Positions 20,528 to 27,938 are shown, counted from the stretch's first letter. The stretch is 48,874 bases of DNA from a virus (IMGVR_UViG_3300025137_005831:1-48874), one strand, 5' to 3'. The notes: generated by a model from the letters alone, not told the origin. Translations and numbers: made by a program.

Positions 20528-20562
20528 TTTGAAAACATTGGATCTTTTTTTTAAAAAAGAGG

Positions 20563-20591
20563 TTGACAAACAAGACAATCTTTGCTATAGT
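20563..20591 (+). promoter_or_regulatory. Early sigma70-type promoter
   Basis: AAAAAAGAGG then TTGACA, 17 bases, TATAGT. Confidence 0.8.
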
Positions 20592-20623
20592 AAGATATAG
20601 TTAGAAACAAACGGAGGGCTCCA

Positions 20624-20821
20624 ATGATTAAGATTTTCAATTCAGCATACGGACGTAATTCAGAAGCACGTGAGATTCCACTTTCTGAAGTCAACATTGT
20701 AACACAAGAGATCAACTGTTACACCTCACAGCCATACATCTTGTTCGAACACAAAGACTTTCCACTAGGTGCTTTGATGGCTACCTTCGATGGTGCCTAT
20801 TGGCAATGTGATATGGATTAA
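20624..20821 (+). CDS. Early protein, unknown
   Basis: 65 residues, soluble. GGAGGGCTCCA precedes the ATG. Ordinary dinucleotide use, marking return to normal early-region composition. Single-gene unit. No family recognised. Confidence 0.72.
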   Translation: MIKIFNSAYGRNSEAREIPLSEVNIVTQEINCYTSQPYILFEHKDFPLGALMATFDGAYWQCDMD

Positions 20822-20829
20822 ATTAGGGG

Positions 20830-20858
20830 TTGACATTCGGATTAAAAGAATGTATACT
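20830..20858 (+). promoter_or_regulatory. Early sigma70-type promoter
   Basis: TTAGGGG then TTGACA, 17 bases, TATACT. Confidence 0.82.
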
Positions 20859-20887
20859 GTAAGTATAACAATTAGAAAGTAGGGCAA

Positions 20888-21103
20888 ATGAGCAAAACAA
20901 AAAATTGGATTATGGACATAGAGGAAAAACTTTGGGACAATGTTGCAAAGGAAATTCCTAACTGCGAACACGAAACAGAGGCGCAGGCTAAGGCAATTAA
21001 ACTTGCAGACGAAACAGGACTGCTAGGAAACTACATTGAGGTTGAACAGTTAGAAGAAGCTGTGAACGAAATGTGGAACGAGTTTTGGGCAAAGTTTAAT
21101 TAA
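20888..21103 (+). CDS. Acidic helical early protein
   Basis: 71 residues, helical and acidic (VEQLEEAVNEMWNEFWAKFN). TAGGGCAA before the ATG. Single-gene unit between two near-identical promoters. Unknown role. Confidence 0.72.
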   Translation: MSKTKNWIMDIEEKLWDNVAKEIPNCEHETEAQAKAIKLADETGLLGNYIEVEQLEEAVNEMWNEFWAKFN

Positions 21104-21111
21104 ATTAGGGG

Positions 21112-21140
21112 TTGACTTCCGGATAGCTTGATGCTATACT
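21112..21140 (+). promoter_or_regulatory. Early sigma70-type promoter
   Basis: TTAGGGG then TTGACT, 17 bases, TATACT. Confidence 0.82.
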
Positions 21141-21169
21141 GTAAGTATAATAATTAGAAAGAGGGCAAA

Positions 21170-21370
21170 ATGAAAACAATTATAAACACGATCGCAGGAT
21201 TTTTAATAGCAGGCGGACTGATAGCAATGGCTGGCAGTGCAAACGACTGTGACGGCAAGTGCATGGAGCAGGCTAACACACTAGGCGAGATGCTTATGGT
21301 GGCTGGCATAGGTGTAACGATGATGGCATTCGGTGCTATGATTTTGTTAAGCAACAGAGCGGAGGGTTAA
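21170..21370 (+). CDS. Two-span small membrane protein
   Basis: 66 residues. Hydrophobic segments at about 5-22 and 40-60 are joined by a loop with two cysteines (NDCDGKCMEQ). GAGGGCAAA upstream. Holin-like topology, but it is an early gene, so an envelope-exclusion role is equally possible. Confidence 0.7.
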   Translation: MKTIINTIAGFLIAGGLIAMAGSANDCDGKCMEQANTLGEMLMVAGIGVTMMAFGAMILLSNRAEG

Positions 21371-21372
21371 TA

Positions 21373-21540
21373 ATGTATATGAAGATGGCAAGCAATTCTA
21401 GAGACAAAGCTCTAGAGATGGTAGAAGAAGGCAGGGTCTCAGCAGAGGATATGCTGACTATGGCGCTGAAGTATATGTCTACAGACGATGTAGAGGATAT
21501 GCTAGACACTAATGAATTATCGGAAAGATTCGATAATTAG
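21373..21540 (+). CDS. Small acidic protein, unknown
   Basis: 55 residues, MYMKMASNSRDKALEMVEEGRVSAEDMLTMALKYMSTDDVEDMLDTNEL. GGAGGG precedes by nine bases; co-transcribed with the membrane protein two bases upstream. The pattern of a helical protein ending DDVxDMLDxNELS is of a type seen in other phage early regions. Confidence 0.68.
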   Translation: MYMKMASNSRDKALEMVEEGRVSAEDMLTMALKYMSTDDVEDMLDTNELSERFDN

Positions 21541-21543
21541 GGG

Positions 21544-21572
21544 TTGACATTCGAATCGTTCGGATGTATACT
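21544..21572 (+). promoter_or_regulatory. Early sigma70-type promoter
   Basis: TTAGGGG then TTGACA, 17 bases, TATACT, starting five bases after the stop. Confidence 0.82.
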
Positions 21573-21613
21573 GTAAGAACAATTAAACAATAACGCCTAG
21601 GAGGGCTTCTAAT

Positions 21614-21907
21614 ATGGCAACATCAAAAACTTTTAATACTGCTGGTACTTCAACTCACAATGGTGTGACGAAGGTCAGATTCGCTAACGACTACATTGGT
21701 AGGTTCAAGATCCTACACAAGAACGGTCATGAGAACATCGAGCTTGTAGAACTAGGTCAGGACTTGACCAAGGCGCAGGTATGTCAGGTGCTTATGGCTC
21801 ATGCGAAGTTTCAGAGCGATGCTCAACAGGATGCGATTTACGAATTCGTCTTAAGGAACTGTAACGAAATCAAAGCGGAGATCGAGGCACAACTAGAGAC
21901 AGCTTAG
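21614..21907 (+). CDS. Early protein, unknown
   Basis: 97 residues, soluble, N-terminal beta part (GVTKVRFANDYIGRFKILHKNGHENIELVELG) and C-terminal helices. GGAGGGCTTCTAAT upstream. The tRNA-Arg(UCU) follows 22 bases after the stop and is probably on the same transcript. Confidence 0.75.
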   Translation: MATSKTFNTAGTSTHNGVTKVRFANDYIGRFKILHKNGHENIELVELGQDLTKAQVCQVLMAHAKFQSDAQQDAIYEFVLRNCNEIKAEIEAQLETA

Positions 21908-21929
21908 GCTGTCCTGGACTTTGGAGATA

Positions 21930-22006
21930 CTGCCCTTAGCTCAGCTGGATAGAGCAACAGCCTTCTAAGCTGTGGGTCGCAAGTTCGAATCTTGCAGGGC
22001 AGGCCA
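21930..22006 (+). tRNA. tRNA-Arg (anticodon UCU)
   Basis: 77 bases with encoded CCA. Acceptor CTGCCCT/AGGGCAG and D-arm identical to the Arg-GCG tRNA at 5484. The anticodon stem ACAGC/GCTGT holds loop CTTCTAA with TCT at 21964-21966. Reads AGA, a common codon here. The two tRNAs are likely derived from one another. Confidence 0.95.
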
Positions 22007-22025
22007 AAGTTTTTTCCAAAAGGGG

Positions 22026-22054
22026 TTGCATTCAGTTTCATAAGGTGCTATAGT
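22026..22054 (+). promoter_or_regulatory. Early sigma70-type promoter
   Basis: CCAAAAGGGG then TTGCAT, 17 bases, TATAGT. Confidence 0.78.
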
Positions 22055-22086
22055 ATAAACACAATAAGAAAACAGAGAGGGCATAA

Positions 22087-22287
22087 ATGAAAAGACAATA
22101 TATCAAAATCGGAACCAAGGTCGATACTAAATGGGGTGAGGCTAAGGTTACAGGGATTGAACTGTGCAAGGCTGGTGAGAAATACGGCATAGGCATGGAG
22201 AAGATCTGGGCAGAACACAAGGATGATTCCGTGTTTGATCTAGACAACGGACATTGGGCATACGGATATCAAATAAATCTAAATTAG
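22087..22287 (+). CDS. Early protein, paralogue of the gene at 9796
   Basis: 66 residues, sharing KRQYIxIGTKVD, WGEAKVTGIELCK, GEKYGI and FDLDNGHWAYGYQ with the 9796 product. GAGGGCATAA upstream. The pair shows that early genes here spread by duplication together with their promoters. Confidence 0.8.
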   Translation: MKRQYIKIGTKVDTKWGEAKVTGIELCKAGEKYGIGMEKIWAEHKDDSVFDLDNGHWAYGYQINLN

Positions 22288-22290
22288 GGG

Positions 22291-22319
22291 TTGACTTTAG
22301 GTTTGAAAGATCGTATACT
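22291..22319 (+). promoter_or_regulatory. Early sigma70-type promoter
   Basis: TTAGGGG then TTGACT, 17 bases, TATACT. GAAAGATCGTATACTGTATA block as at 13147 and 13823. Confidence 0.84.
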
Positions 22320-22357
22320 GTATATAATAAGAAATTAACTTAATGAGGGCAAAAAAT

Positions 22358-22717
22358 ATGTTTATAGTTACTACACAAGGTTTAGAGAATTACGGTGCAC
22401 ACGCTGAGAGCGGTAAGTTTGCTGATGGGCAGAACTACTGGAAGTTCAAGAGCGGGTCTACTTACCTAGTTGAGGACCTAGACAGGGCACAGGATGCAAT
22501 GGCATTCGTAGCGGCCTTGACTATGGACAACGGCATTGGATGGAAAGAGTATCCATGTCATATCCAAACTGTAACGGAGTGGGCAAGTGAACTGCCAGAC
22601 GATGCAGGTGAGATGCAGTCCAGCAGGGACTACTACCTCAGCCAAGTGATTAGGGTTAGCCCTAACAATCCGAAAGACTTCTCCAAAAGGGGAATAACAG
22701 AAGGAGAGGTGGCATGA
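22358..22717 (+). CDS. Early protein, unknown
   Basis: 119 residues from the ATG at 22358, because GAGGGCAAAAAAT directly precedes it. An upstream in-frame ATG overlaps the Shine-Dalgarno. Soluble, with a helix AQDAMAFVAALTMDNGIGW. ATGA-type overlap with the next gene. Confidence 0.73.
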   Translation: MFIVTTQGLENYGAHAESGKFADGQNYWKFKSGSTYLVEDLDRAQDAMAFVAALTMDNGIGWKEYPCHIQTVTEWASELPDDAGEMQSSRDYYLSQVIRVSPNNPKDFSKRGITEGEVA

Positions 22718-22878
22718 TGGTAGAGTTTGCAGACAAGATGGACATCGTGCAAGGTCTCCTTGCAATGGGGTTCACGATAGGTCTTGTGGTAGTGGTGATA
22801 GTAGCCGCGGCACGGATTGGTTGGAAGTTGGCTCCTTGGATGCTGGGTGTGGGATTAATAGCTTGGTTACTTTTTTAA
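22714..22878 (+). CDS. Small membrane protein
   Basis: 54 residues with two hydrophobic segments (about 13-32 and 40-54). AAGGAGAGG precedes. Starts inside the previous gene's stop. Its end abuts the next promoter. Function unknown. Confidence 0.65.
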   Translation: MMVEFADKMDIVQGLLAMGFTIGLVVVVIVAAARIGWKLAPWMLGVGLIAWLLF

Positions 22879-22888
22879 CCAAAAGAGG

Positions 22889-22917
22889 TTGACTTTAGAT
22901 ACAGTTGAAAGTATACT
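22889..22917 (+). promoter_or_regulatory. Early sigma70-type promoter
   Basis: CCAAAAGAGG then TTGACT, 17 bases, TATACT. Drives the AAA+ gene. Confidence 0.85.
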
Positions 22918-22957
22918 GTATAAACAATAAGAAATTAAATAACTGAAAGAGGGCAAT

Positions 22958-23965
22958 ATGAAGAAAATCAAAATAATAAGCGGTACTTACAAGATCCGAG
23001 GCAAAGACGTCGACCTAGCTGGTATGGTGTTTCCGATGACTGAGGGTTTCAAAGTAGGAGCCAAAGGTGGCTACGTAACAGTAGATGGTAAGAGCATTGC
23101 AGGGTTCCCAGACAGGAACATCAAGATCGCATGTGATGGCGAACATGCATATGAAGCTGTTGATGCAAGTACTAAGACATCAGTGCGTGAAGAGACCGAC
23201 GAAGAGACTGTTGATCGATTGCGTGAACGTTTCGAGATGCTAGAAGACATGACCAAGGCAACTAAGAAGGGTGATGTACGTGCAATGATCGTATCAGGTC
23301 CTCCAGGTGTAGGTAAGTCACATGGTGTTGAGAAAGTGCTGGGCAAGCATGATTTGATTGCTACACTAGGTGAGAGAGCTCCCAAGTATGAAGTTGTCAA
23401 AGGTGCTATGTCAGCAATAGGTTTATATTGCAAGCTGTACAAGATGGCAGACAAAGATAATGTTATCGTGTTTGATGACTGTGACAGCATCTTCAGCGAT
23501 GAGTTGAGCTTGAACATTTTAAAAGCCGCACTGGACAGCAAGAAGAACAGACGTATCCATTGGAACACTGATTCATTCAAGTTGCGTAACGAAGGTGTGC
23601 CAGATAGCTTTGAGTTCAAAGGCAGTGCTATCTTTATTACCAACATCAAGTTCGACAACGTTAAGAGCAAGAAGATGAGAGATCACCTGGAAGCACTTGA
23701 GTCACGTTGTCACTACATTGACCTAGCTATCGACACAGACAGAGAGAAGCTGTTGCGAATCAAGCAGATCACCAATGATGGTATGTTGAATGAGTACAAG
23801 TTAACAGAAGAAACAGTGCAAGAGATTGTGGACTTCTGCGATATTAATAAGAAGAGATTACGAGAGCTGAGTCTAAGAACAGTTCTTAAAGTAGCCGACT
23901 TAGCCAAAGCCTTTCCAGACAAATGGGAAGCGATGGCTGAGAACACTGTGATGCGTCGAGGCTAA
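22958..23965 (+). CDS. AAA+ ATPase
   Basis: 335 residues. Walker A GPPGVGKS (114-121), Walker B VIVFDDCDS (169-177), a sensor-1-like FITNIKFDN (about 227), and a helical lid (KLTEETVQEIVDFCDINKKRLRELSLRTVLKVADL). The N-terminal 100 residues are beta-rich and unassigned. GAGGGCAAT upstream. Monocistronic, ends in the twin-hairpin region. Similar stand-alone AAA+ proteins occur in many large phages; client unknown. Confidence 0.88.
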   Translation: MKKIKIISGTYKIRGKDVDLAGMVFPMTEGFKVGAKGGYVTVDGKSIAGFPDRNIKIACDGEHAYEAVDASTKTSVREETDEETVDRLRERFEMLEDMTKATKKGDVRAMIVSGPPGVGKSHGVEKVLGKHDLIATLGERAPKYEVVKGAMSAIGLYCKLYKMADKDNVIVFDDCDSIFSDELSLNILKAALDSKKNRRIHWNTDSFKLRNEGVPDSFEFKGSAIFITNIKFDNVKSKKMRDHLEALESRCHYIDLAIDTDREKLLRIKQITNDGMLNEYKLTEETVQEIVDFCDINKKRLRELSLRTVLKVADLAKAFPDKWEAMAENTVMRRG

Positions 23966-23981
23966 CTCCGCCACAGTGTTC

Positions 23982-24058
23982 TAGGAAGTAAACGTATGCC
24001 CTCACGCTTTACTTCCTACTTCGAACCCAGTAGTATGTGCCCTCGTACTACTGGGTTC
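23982..24058 (+). ncRNA. Twin hairpins with TGCCCTC loops complementary to the early Shine-Dalgarno
   Basis: Hairpin 1 (23982-24018): 11-bp perfect stem TAGGAAGTAAA/TTTACTTCCTA. Hairpin 2 (24023-24058): 13-bp perfect stem GAACCCAGTAGTA/TACTACTGGGTTC. The stems are unrelated, but both loops contain TGCCCTC (23997-24003 and 24038-24044). This is the exact complement of GAGGGCA, present just before the start codon of more than ten early genes. A third pair (AACACTGTG/CACAGTGTT, 23942-23980) spans the AAA+ stop codon. Likely a 3'-derived regulatory RNA. Confidence 0.6.
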
Positions 24059-24108
24059 CCTTATCTAGTACACACAAAATAAACCTGAGTATTCCCCACC
24101 AAAAGAGG

Positions 24109-24137
24109 TTGACCTTTGGTTCATATGAGTCTATAAT
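24109..24137 (+). promoter_or_regulatory. Early sigma70-type promoter
   Basis: CCAAAAGAGG then TTGACC, 17 bases, TATAAT. Confidence 0.82.
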
Positions 24138-24172
24138 ACATAGTATATTAAATAAAAAAGAGGGCAAAATAT

Positions 24173-24502
24173 ATGAGTTACATGATTGATAAATGGAACG
24201 CAGGCGAAGTTAAACAACAGAACGGAGCATGCGGTTGGTTAATGGCAGACGGAGAGTTTCGTCCGCTTATGAGCGATGCTATGCAAGAGCTTAAGGATGC
24301 AGGCCTAGTAGATCAAACTACTGTAACAAGAACAGCAGTTGCACGTGATGTACACACTACAGCATTCCTTAAAGAGTATCGTGCGGCACAGCTGAATAGA
24401 TCAGCAGAGCAGATACGTGAAGAACGTTGGGAAGCAAGAGCGGCTTATGGTGCAGGTGAAACTGTAGTAAACATCGTAACAGGGGAGCGTTATACAACCT
24501 AG
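24173..24502 (+). CDS. Early protein, unknown
   Basis: 109 residues, soluble, with a charged helix (EYRAAQLNRSAEQIREERWEARAAYGAG). GAGGGCAAAATAT precedes. Single-gene unit. No family recognised. Confidence 0.75.
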   Translation: MSYMIDKWNAGEVKQQNGACGWLMADGEFRPLMSDAMQELKDAGLVDQTTVTRTAVARDVHTTAFLKEYRAAQLNRSAEQIREERWEARAAYGAGETVVNIVTGERYTT

Positions 24503-24520
24503 TGTTGTGTAACTTAGGGG

Positions 24521-24549
24521 TTGACTTCTCCTAATAAAGAAGCTATTAT
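24521..24549 (+). promoter_or_regulatory. Early sigma70-type promoter
   Basis: TTAGGGG then TTGACT, 17 bases, TATTAT. Confidence 0.75.
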
Positions 24550-24582
24550 CTATATATAAACTTAACAAGAGGGCTATACAAT

Positions 24583-24963
24583 ATGACAAACTTACTAAAC
24601 ATTGATGCTAACACAGTAGCAACACAAGCAAACAACGCGGCTAACATTGCTAAGGACGCTTACTTAACTAAGTGGAAAGAAGCAACAGGAGGCAACGAAT
24701 ACGGTGAGCCTATGTACTGTGGCTTTGGTTGGGTACAGTGTACACCCGAGCACAAGGGCAACACTACGCTGGGCAAGCAGGAGCGTAGAGTGCTAGAGGC
24801 TATGGGCTTTAAGAAGGACTGGACAGGCAAGAGCTACCAGTTGTGGAACGCAGGAGGCTATGCAGGACAGAGCATGGACGTTAAAGAAGCCGCTTGTGAT
24901 GCGTATGCGAGTGTGCTTAACAGCTACGGTGTAAAGGCACATGCTTGTAGCAGAGCAGACTAA
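24583..24963 (+). CDS. Early protein, unknown
   Basis: 126 residues. Alanine/asparagine-rich N-terminal helix, then a Gly/Trp/Cys part (EPMYCGFGWVQCTPEHKGNTTLGKQERRVLEAMGF). GAGGGCTATACAAT upstream. Last rightward gene before the terminator at 24990. Confidence 0.78.
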   Translation: MTNLLNIDANTVATQANNAANIAKDAYLTKWKEATGGNEYGEPMYCGFGWVQCTPEHKGNTTLGKQERRVLEAMGFKKDWTGKSYQLWNAGGYAGQSMDVKEAACDAYASVLNSYGVKAHACSRAD

Positions 24964-24989
24964 CAGCAAGAATTAATAAACGAGATGAG

Positions 24990-25016
24990 AGGCAAGCAGA
25001 AATGTTTGCCTTTTTT
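24990..25016 (+). terminator. Rho-independent terminator of the early region
   Basis: AGGCAA/TTGCCT stem with a 10-base loop and a TTTTTC tail. Ends rightward transcription before the leftward block. Confidence 0.7.
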
Positions 25017-25228
25017 CTTGACCGAGGCTTAATAAAAAAAATAATTTTCGAAGGTCGGGGCGTAATAAGCAAAAAAACAAACTAGCTAAATTTGAGCTTA
25101 GTGGTGTCAAATCACCACCTCACTTCTGTAAGTACTTCATAGTAATTTTTTACGCGGCAATTTTTTTAGGGCTGTAGAACCCATTTCGGGCTAACCAACA
25201 ATCTACACTCTCTCTAACCAACACATGA
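25017..25228. other. Short gene-free boundary
   Basis: AT-rich sequence between convergent blocks. The only clear structure is GTGGTG-TCAAAT-CACCAC at 25101-25118, possibly the end of the leftward transcripts. Confidence 0.5.
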
Positions 25229-25402
25229 CTACTTGCTTATAGTCCATGTAAAGTTATGTCCATCAGGATACAGTCCCTGTAGTCCACAGTCGTGTTGTAC
25301 ATATTCGTCCCAGTCATAAAACAGTTCTGCACAGTATGTACACTCACAGAAACCCATGTTACGAAAGAACTCACGCTTGATATCGTTATCGTCTACAGTC
25401 AT
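25229..25402 (-). CDS. Small Cys-rich protein, putative zinc binder
   Basis: 57 residues. CECTYC (19-24) and HDC (38-40) could bind a metal. It starts four bases after the previous stop (leftward), so it is in the same transcript. The acidic body includes FYDWDEYVQHDCG. No family recognised. Confidence 0.6.
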   Translation of the reverse strand: MTVDDNDIKREFFRNMGFCECTYCAELFYDWDEYVQHDCGLQGLYPDGHNFTWTISK

Positions 25403-25405
25403 AGT

Positions 25406-25669
25406 CTAACGCATTTGATCTAGCATGTGTGGATAGTTGGTTAGAAACTCTTGCGGCTTAACAGGATCACAACCCACTGCTAGTAGTACATCAACACCTT
25501 TGCGTGTAAGCCACATGTCACCTTCTTTGTTTGTTTCTAAATAACCTTTGTCAAAGTAAGGCTGTAGTTGCACTAGTGCATCTTTGTGTGTTTTATCCCA
25601 ATGTCCGCTCTTTGCTTTTATAATACGATTATAGTCTTCGTACTTTAGCTCTATATCTTCTTTGTGCAT
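25406..25669 (-). CDS. Small protein, winged-helix-like
   Basis: 87 residues. ALVQLQPYFDKGYLETNKEGDMWLTRKGVDVLLAVG looks like the recognition part of a winged helix. AGAGGAGGCG precedes the ATG and TTAAATACAC (late-promoter-like) lies 20 bases farther up. Role unknown. Confidence 0.7.
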   Translation of the reverse strand: MHKEDIELKYEDYNRIIKAKSGHWDKTHKDALVQLQPYFDKGYLETNKEGDMWLTRKGVDVLLAVGCDPVKPQEFLTNYPHMLDQMR

Positions 25670-26013
25670 AACGCCTCCTCTTTAGTGTATTTAACAGTGA
25701 CGCTAGTCTGCTGTTACAGTTACGGCACATCTACTCATACACTAGTAGCAGTTAGCTACAGTATGTACACACTACTAACACTATACTAACAGTTGTTGCC
25801 AAGAGGCTAGATCACCGCTTCCGATTTTTCTGCGAAACTACTTCGTAGCTTACGTGATCTGCGTTTACCGCTTCGCGGCTTTGTTCTCGATGTGTGGTGC
25901 GTATACGTGTATTAAATAGGTGTTTAACAGGTGCTATTTGCTTAGGTAGTACAATGTATAGCTTTTTGCCTTAAGTGCAGTTTAAGAGCCATATAGGCGT
26001 GTTTTTCATGTGT
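25670..26013. other. 340-base gene-free stretch with hairpins
   Basis: No credible frame. Contains GATCAC/GTGATC arms (about 25810-25858) enclosing a CTACTTCGTAG hairpin, then CGCTTCGCG, and several ACTAACA/TGTTAGT-like repeats. Possible RNA or regulatory element. Confidence 0.45.
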
Positions 26014-26178
26014 TTAAGATGTCTGTCGTGGTGGGGGATTTAAACGGAGGCTTTTAATAATTTCTGCTCTTTGTTGGTCTGTATAGCGAGTCCACTGTTG
26101 TATCTGTTCAACAGTTCTGCCACAGCCTGTGCATATGCTGTTGTTGATTATGCATATGCTTTGGCAGGGGCTGTCCAC
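26014..26178 (-). CDS. DUF1289 family Fe-S-type small protein
   Basis: 54 residues from a GTG two bases after the stop of the receptor gene. SPCQSICIINNSICTGCGRTVEQIQQWTRYTDQQRAEIIKSL has the DUF1289 pattern: C5, C9, C17, C20 and the GCGRTxEEIxxW motif. These proteins are common in Proteobacteria and thought to bind a metal or cluster. No Shine-Dalgarno, so translation probably depends on the upstream gene. Confidence 0.82.
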   Translation of the reverse strand: MDSPCQSICIINNSICTGCGRTVEQIQQWTRYTDQQRAEIIKSLRLNPPPRQTS

Positions 26179-26180
26179 GT

Positions 26181-27938
26181 TTAAAAAACTATCTTGTAAC
26201 TGATTTCAAACGTTCTACCAGATTGGTTGTATCCGTCTGGTTGTTCGTACTGTTCATCTAGTATGTTGCGTACACTAGCTGTTACTGGTCCAACTTGATG
26301 ATGTAGGTCTACTGTGTTTACTGCACTCATATCTTTTCTAGCATATGTGCTTGCATCTAGATCTACATGTTTACCGTTGTAGTTGTGTACTATTGTTGTA
26401 GAGTATTTGTCAGTGGTCTTAGCAAGTGTTTGGCTTAGTGTCCACTTGGGTCTACGCAGTAGTGTTGTGTCATTTGCATCTTCTGCATGACTCCAATGTG
26501 CGCCTAGGTTGTGTGTCCATTCATCTGTTAGTGCGTAGTTGTAGTTGGCTTCTACACCTTGTCTTGTGCTGACGCCTGTTACATTAGTGTATGAACTGTT
26601 TGCATATGTTATTGTGTTGTCTATATCAGTTGTATAGTACACAACATCTAATGCTCCCAGTGTAACACCTAGGTCAACAGTCTCGCCTCGTTCTACATCT
26701 AAACTAGGATTACCTTTGTAGCCAAAGTTGTCTGCACCGTACTTCTCGTATAGCGTAGGTGTTCTAACACTGTTGCTCCAATTTGATCTAAGTTTTAAAT
26801 TGTCGTTTACTGTGTATGCACCACCAAAACGTAGTGTGGTATAATCATCATAGTCTTCAAGTGTGTCTTGTCTTATGCCTGAGCTTATGATTAAATTATT
26901 ACTAGCTCGCCAATTTGAGTTTAGAAAGTATGCTGTGTTGTATTCCCAAGCATCTACACTTGAGTTATAACTTCCTCTGTTGTTAAACTCTGCACTCTTG
27001 TGTTCATACTCTATGCCAGGAACAAGATCCATTGTGTCAAGTACAAATGTATGTGTAGCTAGTATGTTGTGTCTATCACTGTTGTACTGATCTATTTCTG
27101 TTCCGTTTGTATATGTTCTATCGTATGTACTATACCCATATGCAACACTAGTGTTGTTGATGTCGTAGTGCATTTGATAGATGTTTGAATTGTTATCGGC
27201 TGTGTAATCCAGATCATCTTGTGTAGTATCTAAATCACTGTTGTTGCGATTGAGCATGATGTTAGTTTTTAATCGTGCATTGTTATCTAATATAGTCAGT
27301 GTGTTTACACTTATACTGTTTGCGTTGTATCCATCTGCTTCTGAACCACTAGGTACAACACTAATACCATCTGACTGTTTGCCATCTACCATTAGCCCTA
27401 GAGTTGTATTGTTGATTGTGGTGTGTGTTTTTAGATTAAATTTTTGTGAGTCATGTGATCCAATGCCAACAGTTAGACTATTTTCATATACGTTACCTGT
27501 TATAAAGTTCACCACACCACCTATTGAGTTAGGTCCTACTAGTGCTCCGCTTGGGTTTTTAATTATTTCTATACCTGTTACAGTACCCATAAAGTTATTA
27601 CCAAAGTCATGTAGTCCGTTGGTTGTACTAGCATCACCTATAGGTAATCCGTTCATAGTTACCAGTGTGTGATTACTATCACCGCCACGCATAAACAAAC
27701 TTACATTTTGTCCTGTAGGTCCGCTTTGCACTAGAGATAGTCCTGTTACTGTGTTTACTGCTTGAACAAAGTCTGTACTGTTGGTTGATGATATTTGATA
27801 AGAATCAACATAGTCATATGTTGTGGTTGCTGTTGTAGCATCTGTGTTGCTACGCATCATATAGATTGTTATTTCTAGATCAGCTTTAGCTGGAAATGCT
27901 ATTAATACGAATAGTAACGATAGTAATATTTTATACAT
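26181..27938 (-). CDS. TonB-dependent outer-membrane receptor, BtuB-like
   Basis: 585 residues from the ATG at 27938, chosen for TAGGAG seven bases upstream and the signal peptide MYKILLSLLFVLIAFPAKA. The plug domain has SLFMRGGDSNHTLVTMNGLPI and GIEIIKNPSGALVGPNSIGGVVNFIT (plug motifs of the BtuB/CirA group). It is followed by a 22-strand-type barrel ending in a terminal aromatic strand (FEISYKIVF). A clear TonB box is not obvious. Genes for TonB, an ABC importer or a cobalamin riboswitch are absent. It may feed the host during infection, or block the cognate receptor (inference). Confidence 0.9.
   Translation of the reverse strand: MYKILLSLLFVLIAFPAKADLEITIYMMRSNTDATTATTTYDYVDSYQISSTNSTDFVQAVNTVTGLSLVQSGPTGQNVSLFMRGGDSNHTLVTMNGLPIGDASTTNGLHDFGNNFMGTVTGIEIIKNPSGALVGPNSIGGVVNFITGNVYENSLTVGIGSHDSQKFNLKTHTTINNTTLGLMVDGKQSDGISVVPSGSEADGYNANSISVNTLTILDNNARLKTNIMLNRNNSDLDTTQDDLDYTADNNSNIYQMHYDINNTSVAYGYSTYDRTYTNGTEIDQYNSDRHNILATHTFVLDTMDLVPGIEYEHKSAEFNNRGSYNSSVDAWEYNTAYFLNSNWRASNNLIISSGIRQDTLEDYDDYTTLRFGGAYTVNDNLKLRSNWSNSVRTPTLYEKYGADNFGYKGNPSLDVERGETVDLGVTLGALDVVYYTTDIDNTITYANSSYTNVTGVSTRQGVEANYNYALTDEWTHNLGAHWSHAEDANDTTLLRRPKWTLSQTLAKTTDKYSTTIVHNYNGKHVDLDASTYARKDMSAVNTVDLHHQVGPVTASVRNILDEQYEQPDGYNQSGRTFEISYKIVF

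Noticed and set aside
23071-23670. 199-residue minus-strand frame
   Set aside because: Shadow of the AAA+ ATPase, which has Walker motifs, promoter and Shine-Dalgarno on the other strand.
27241-27672. 143-residue plus-strand frame
   Set aside because: Shadow of the TonB-dependent receptor, with hydrophobic nonsense composition and no start signals.
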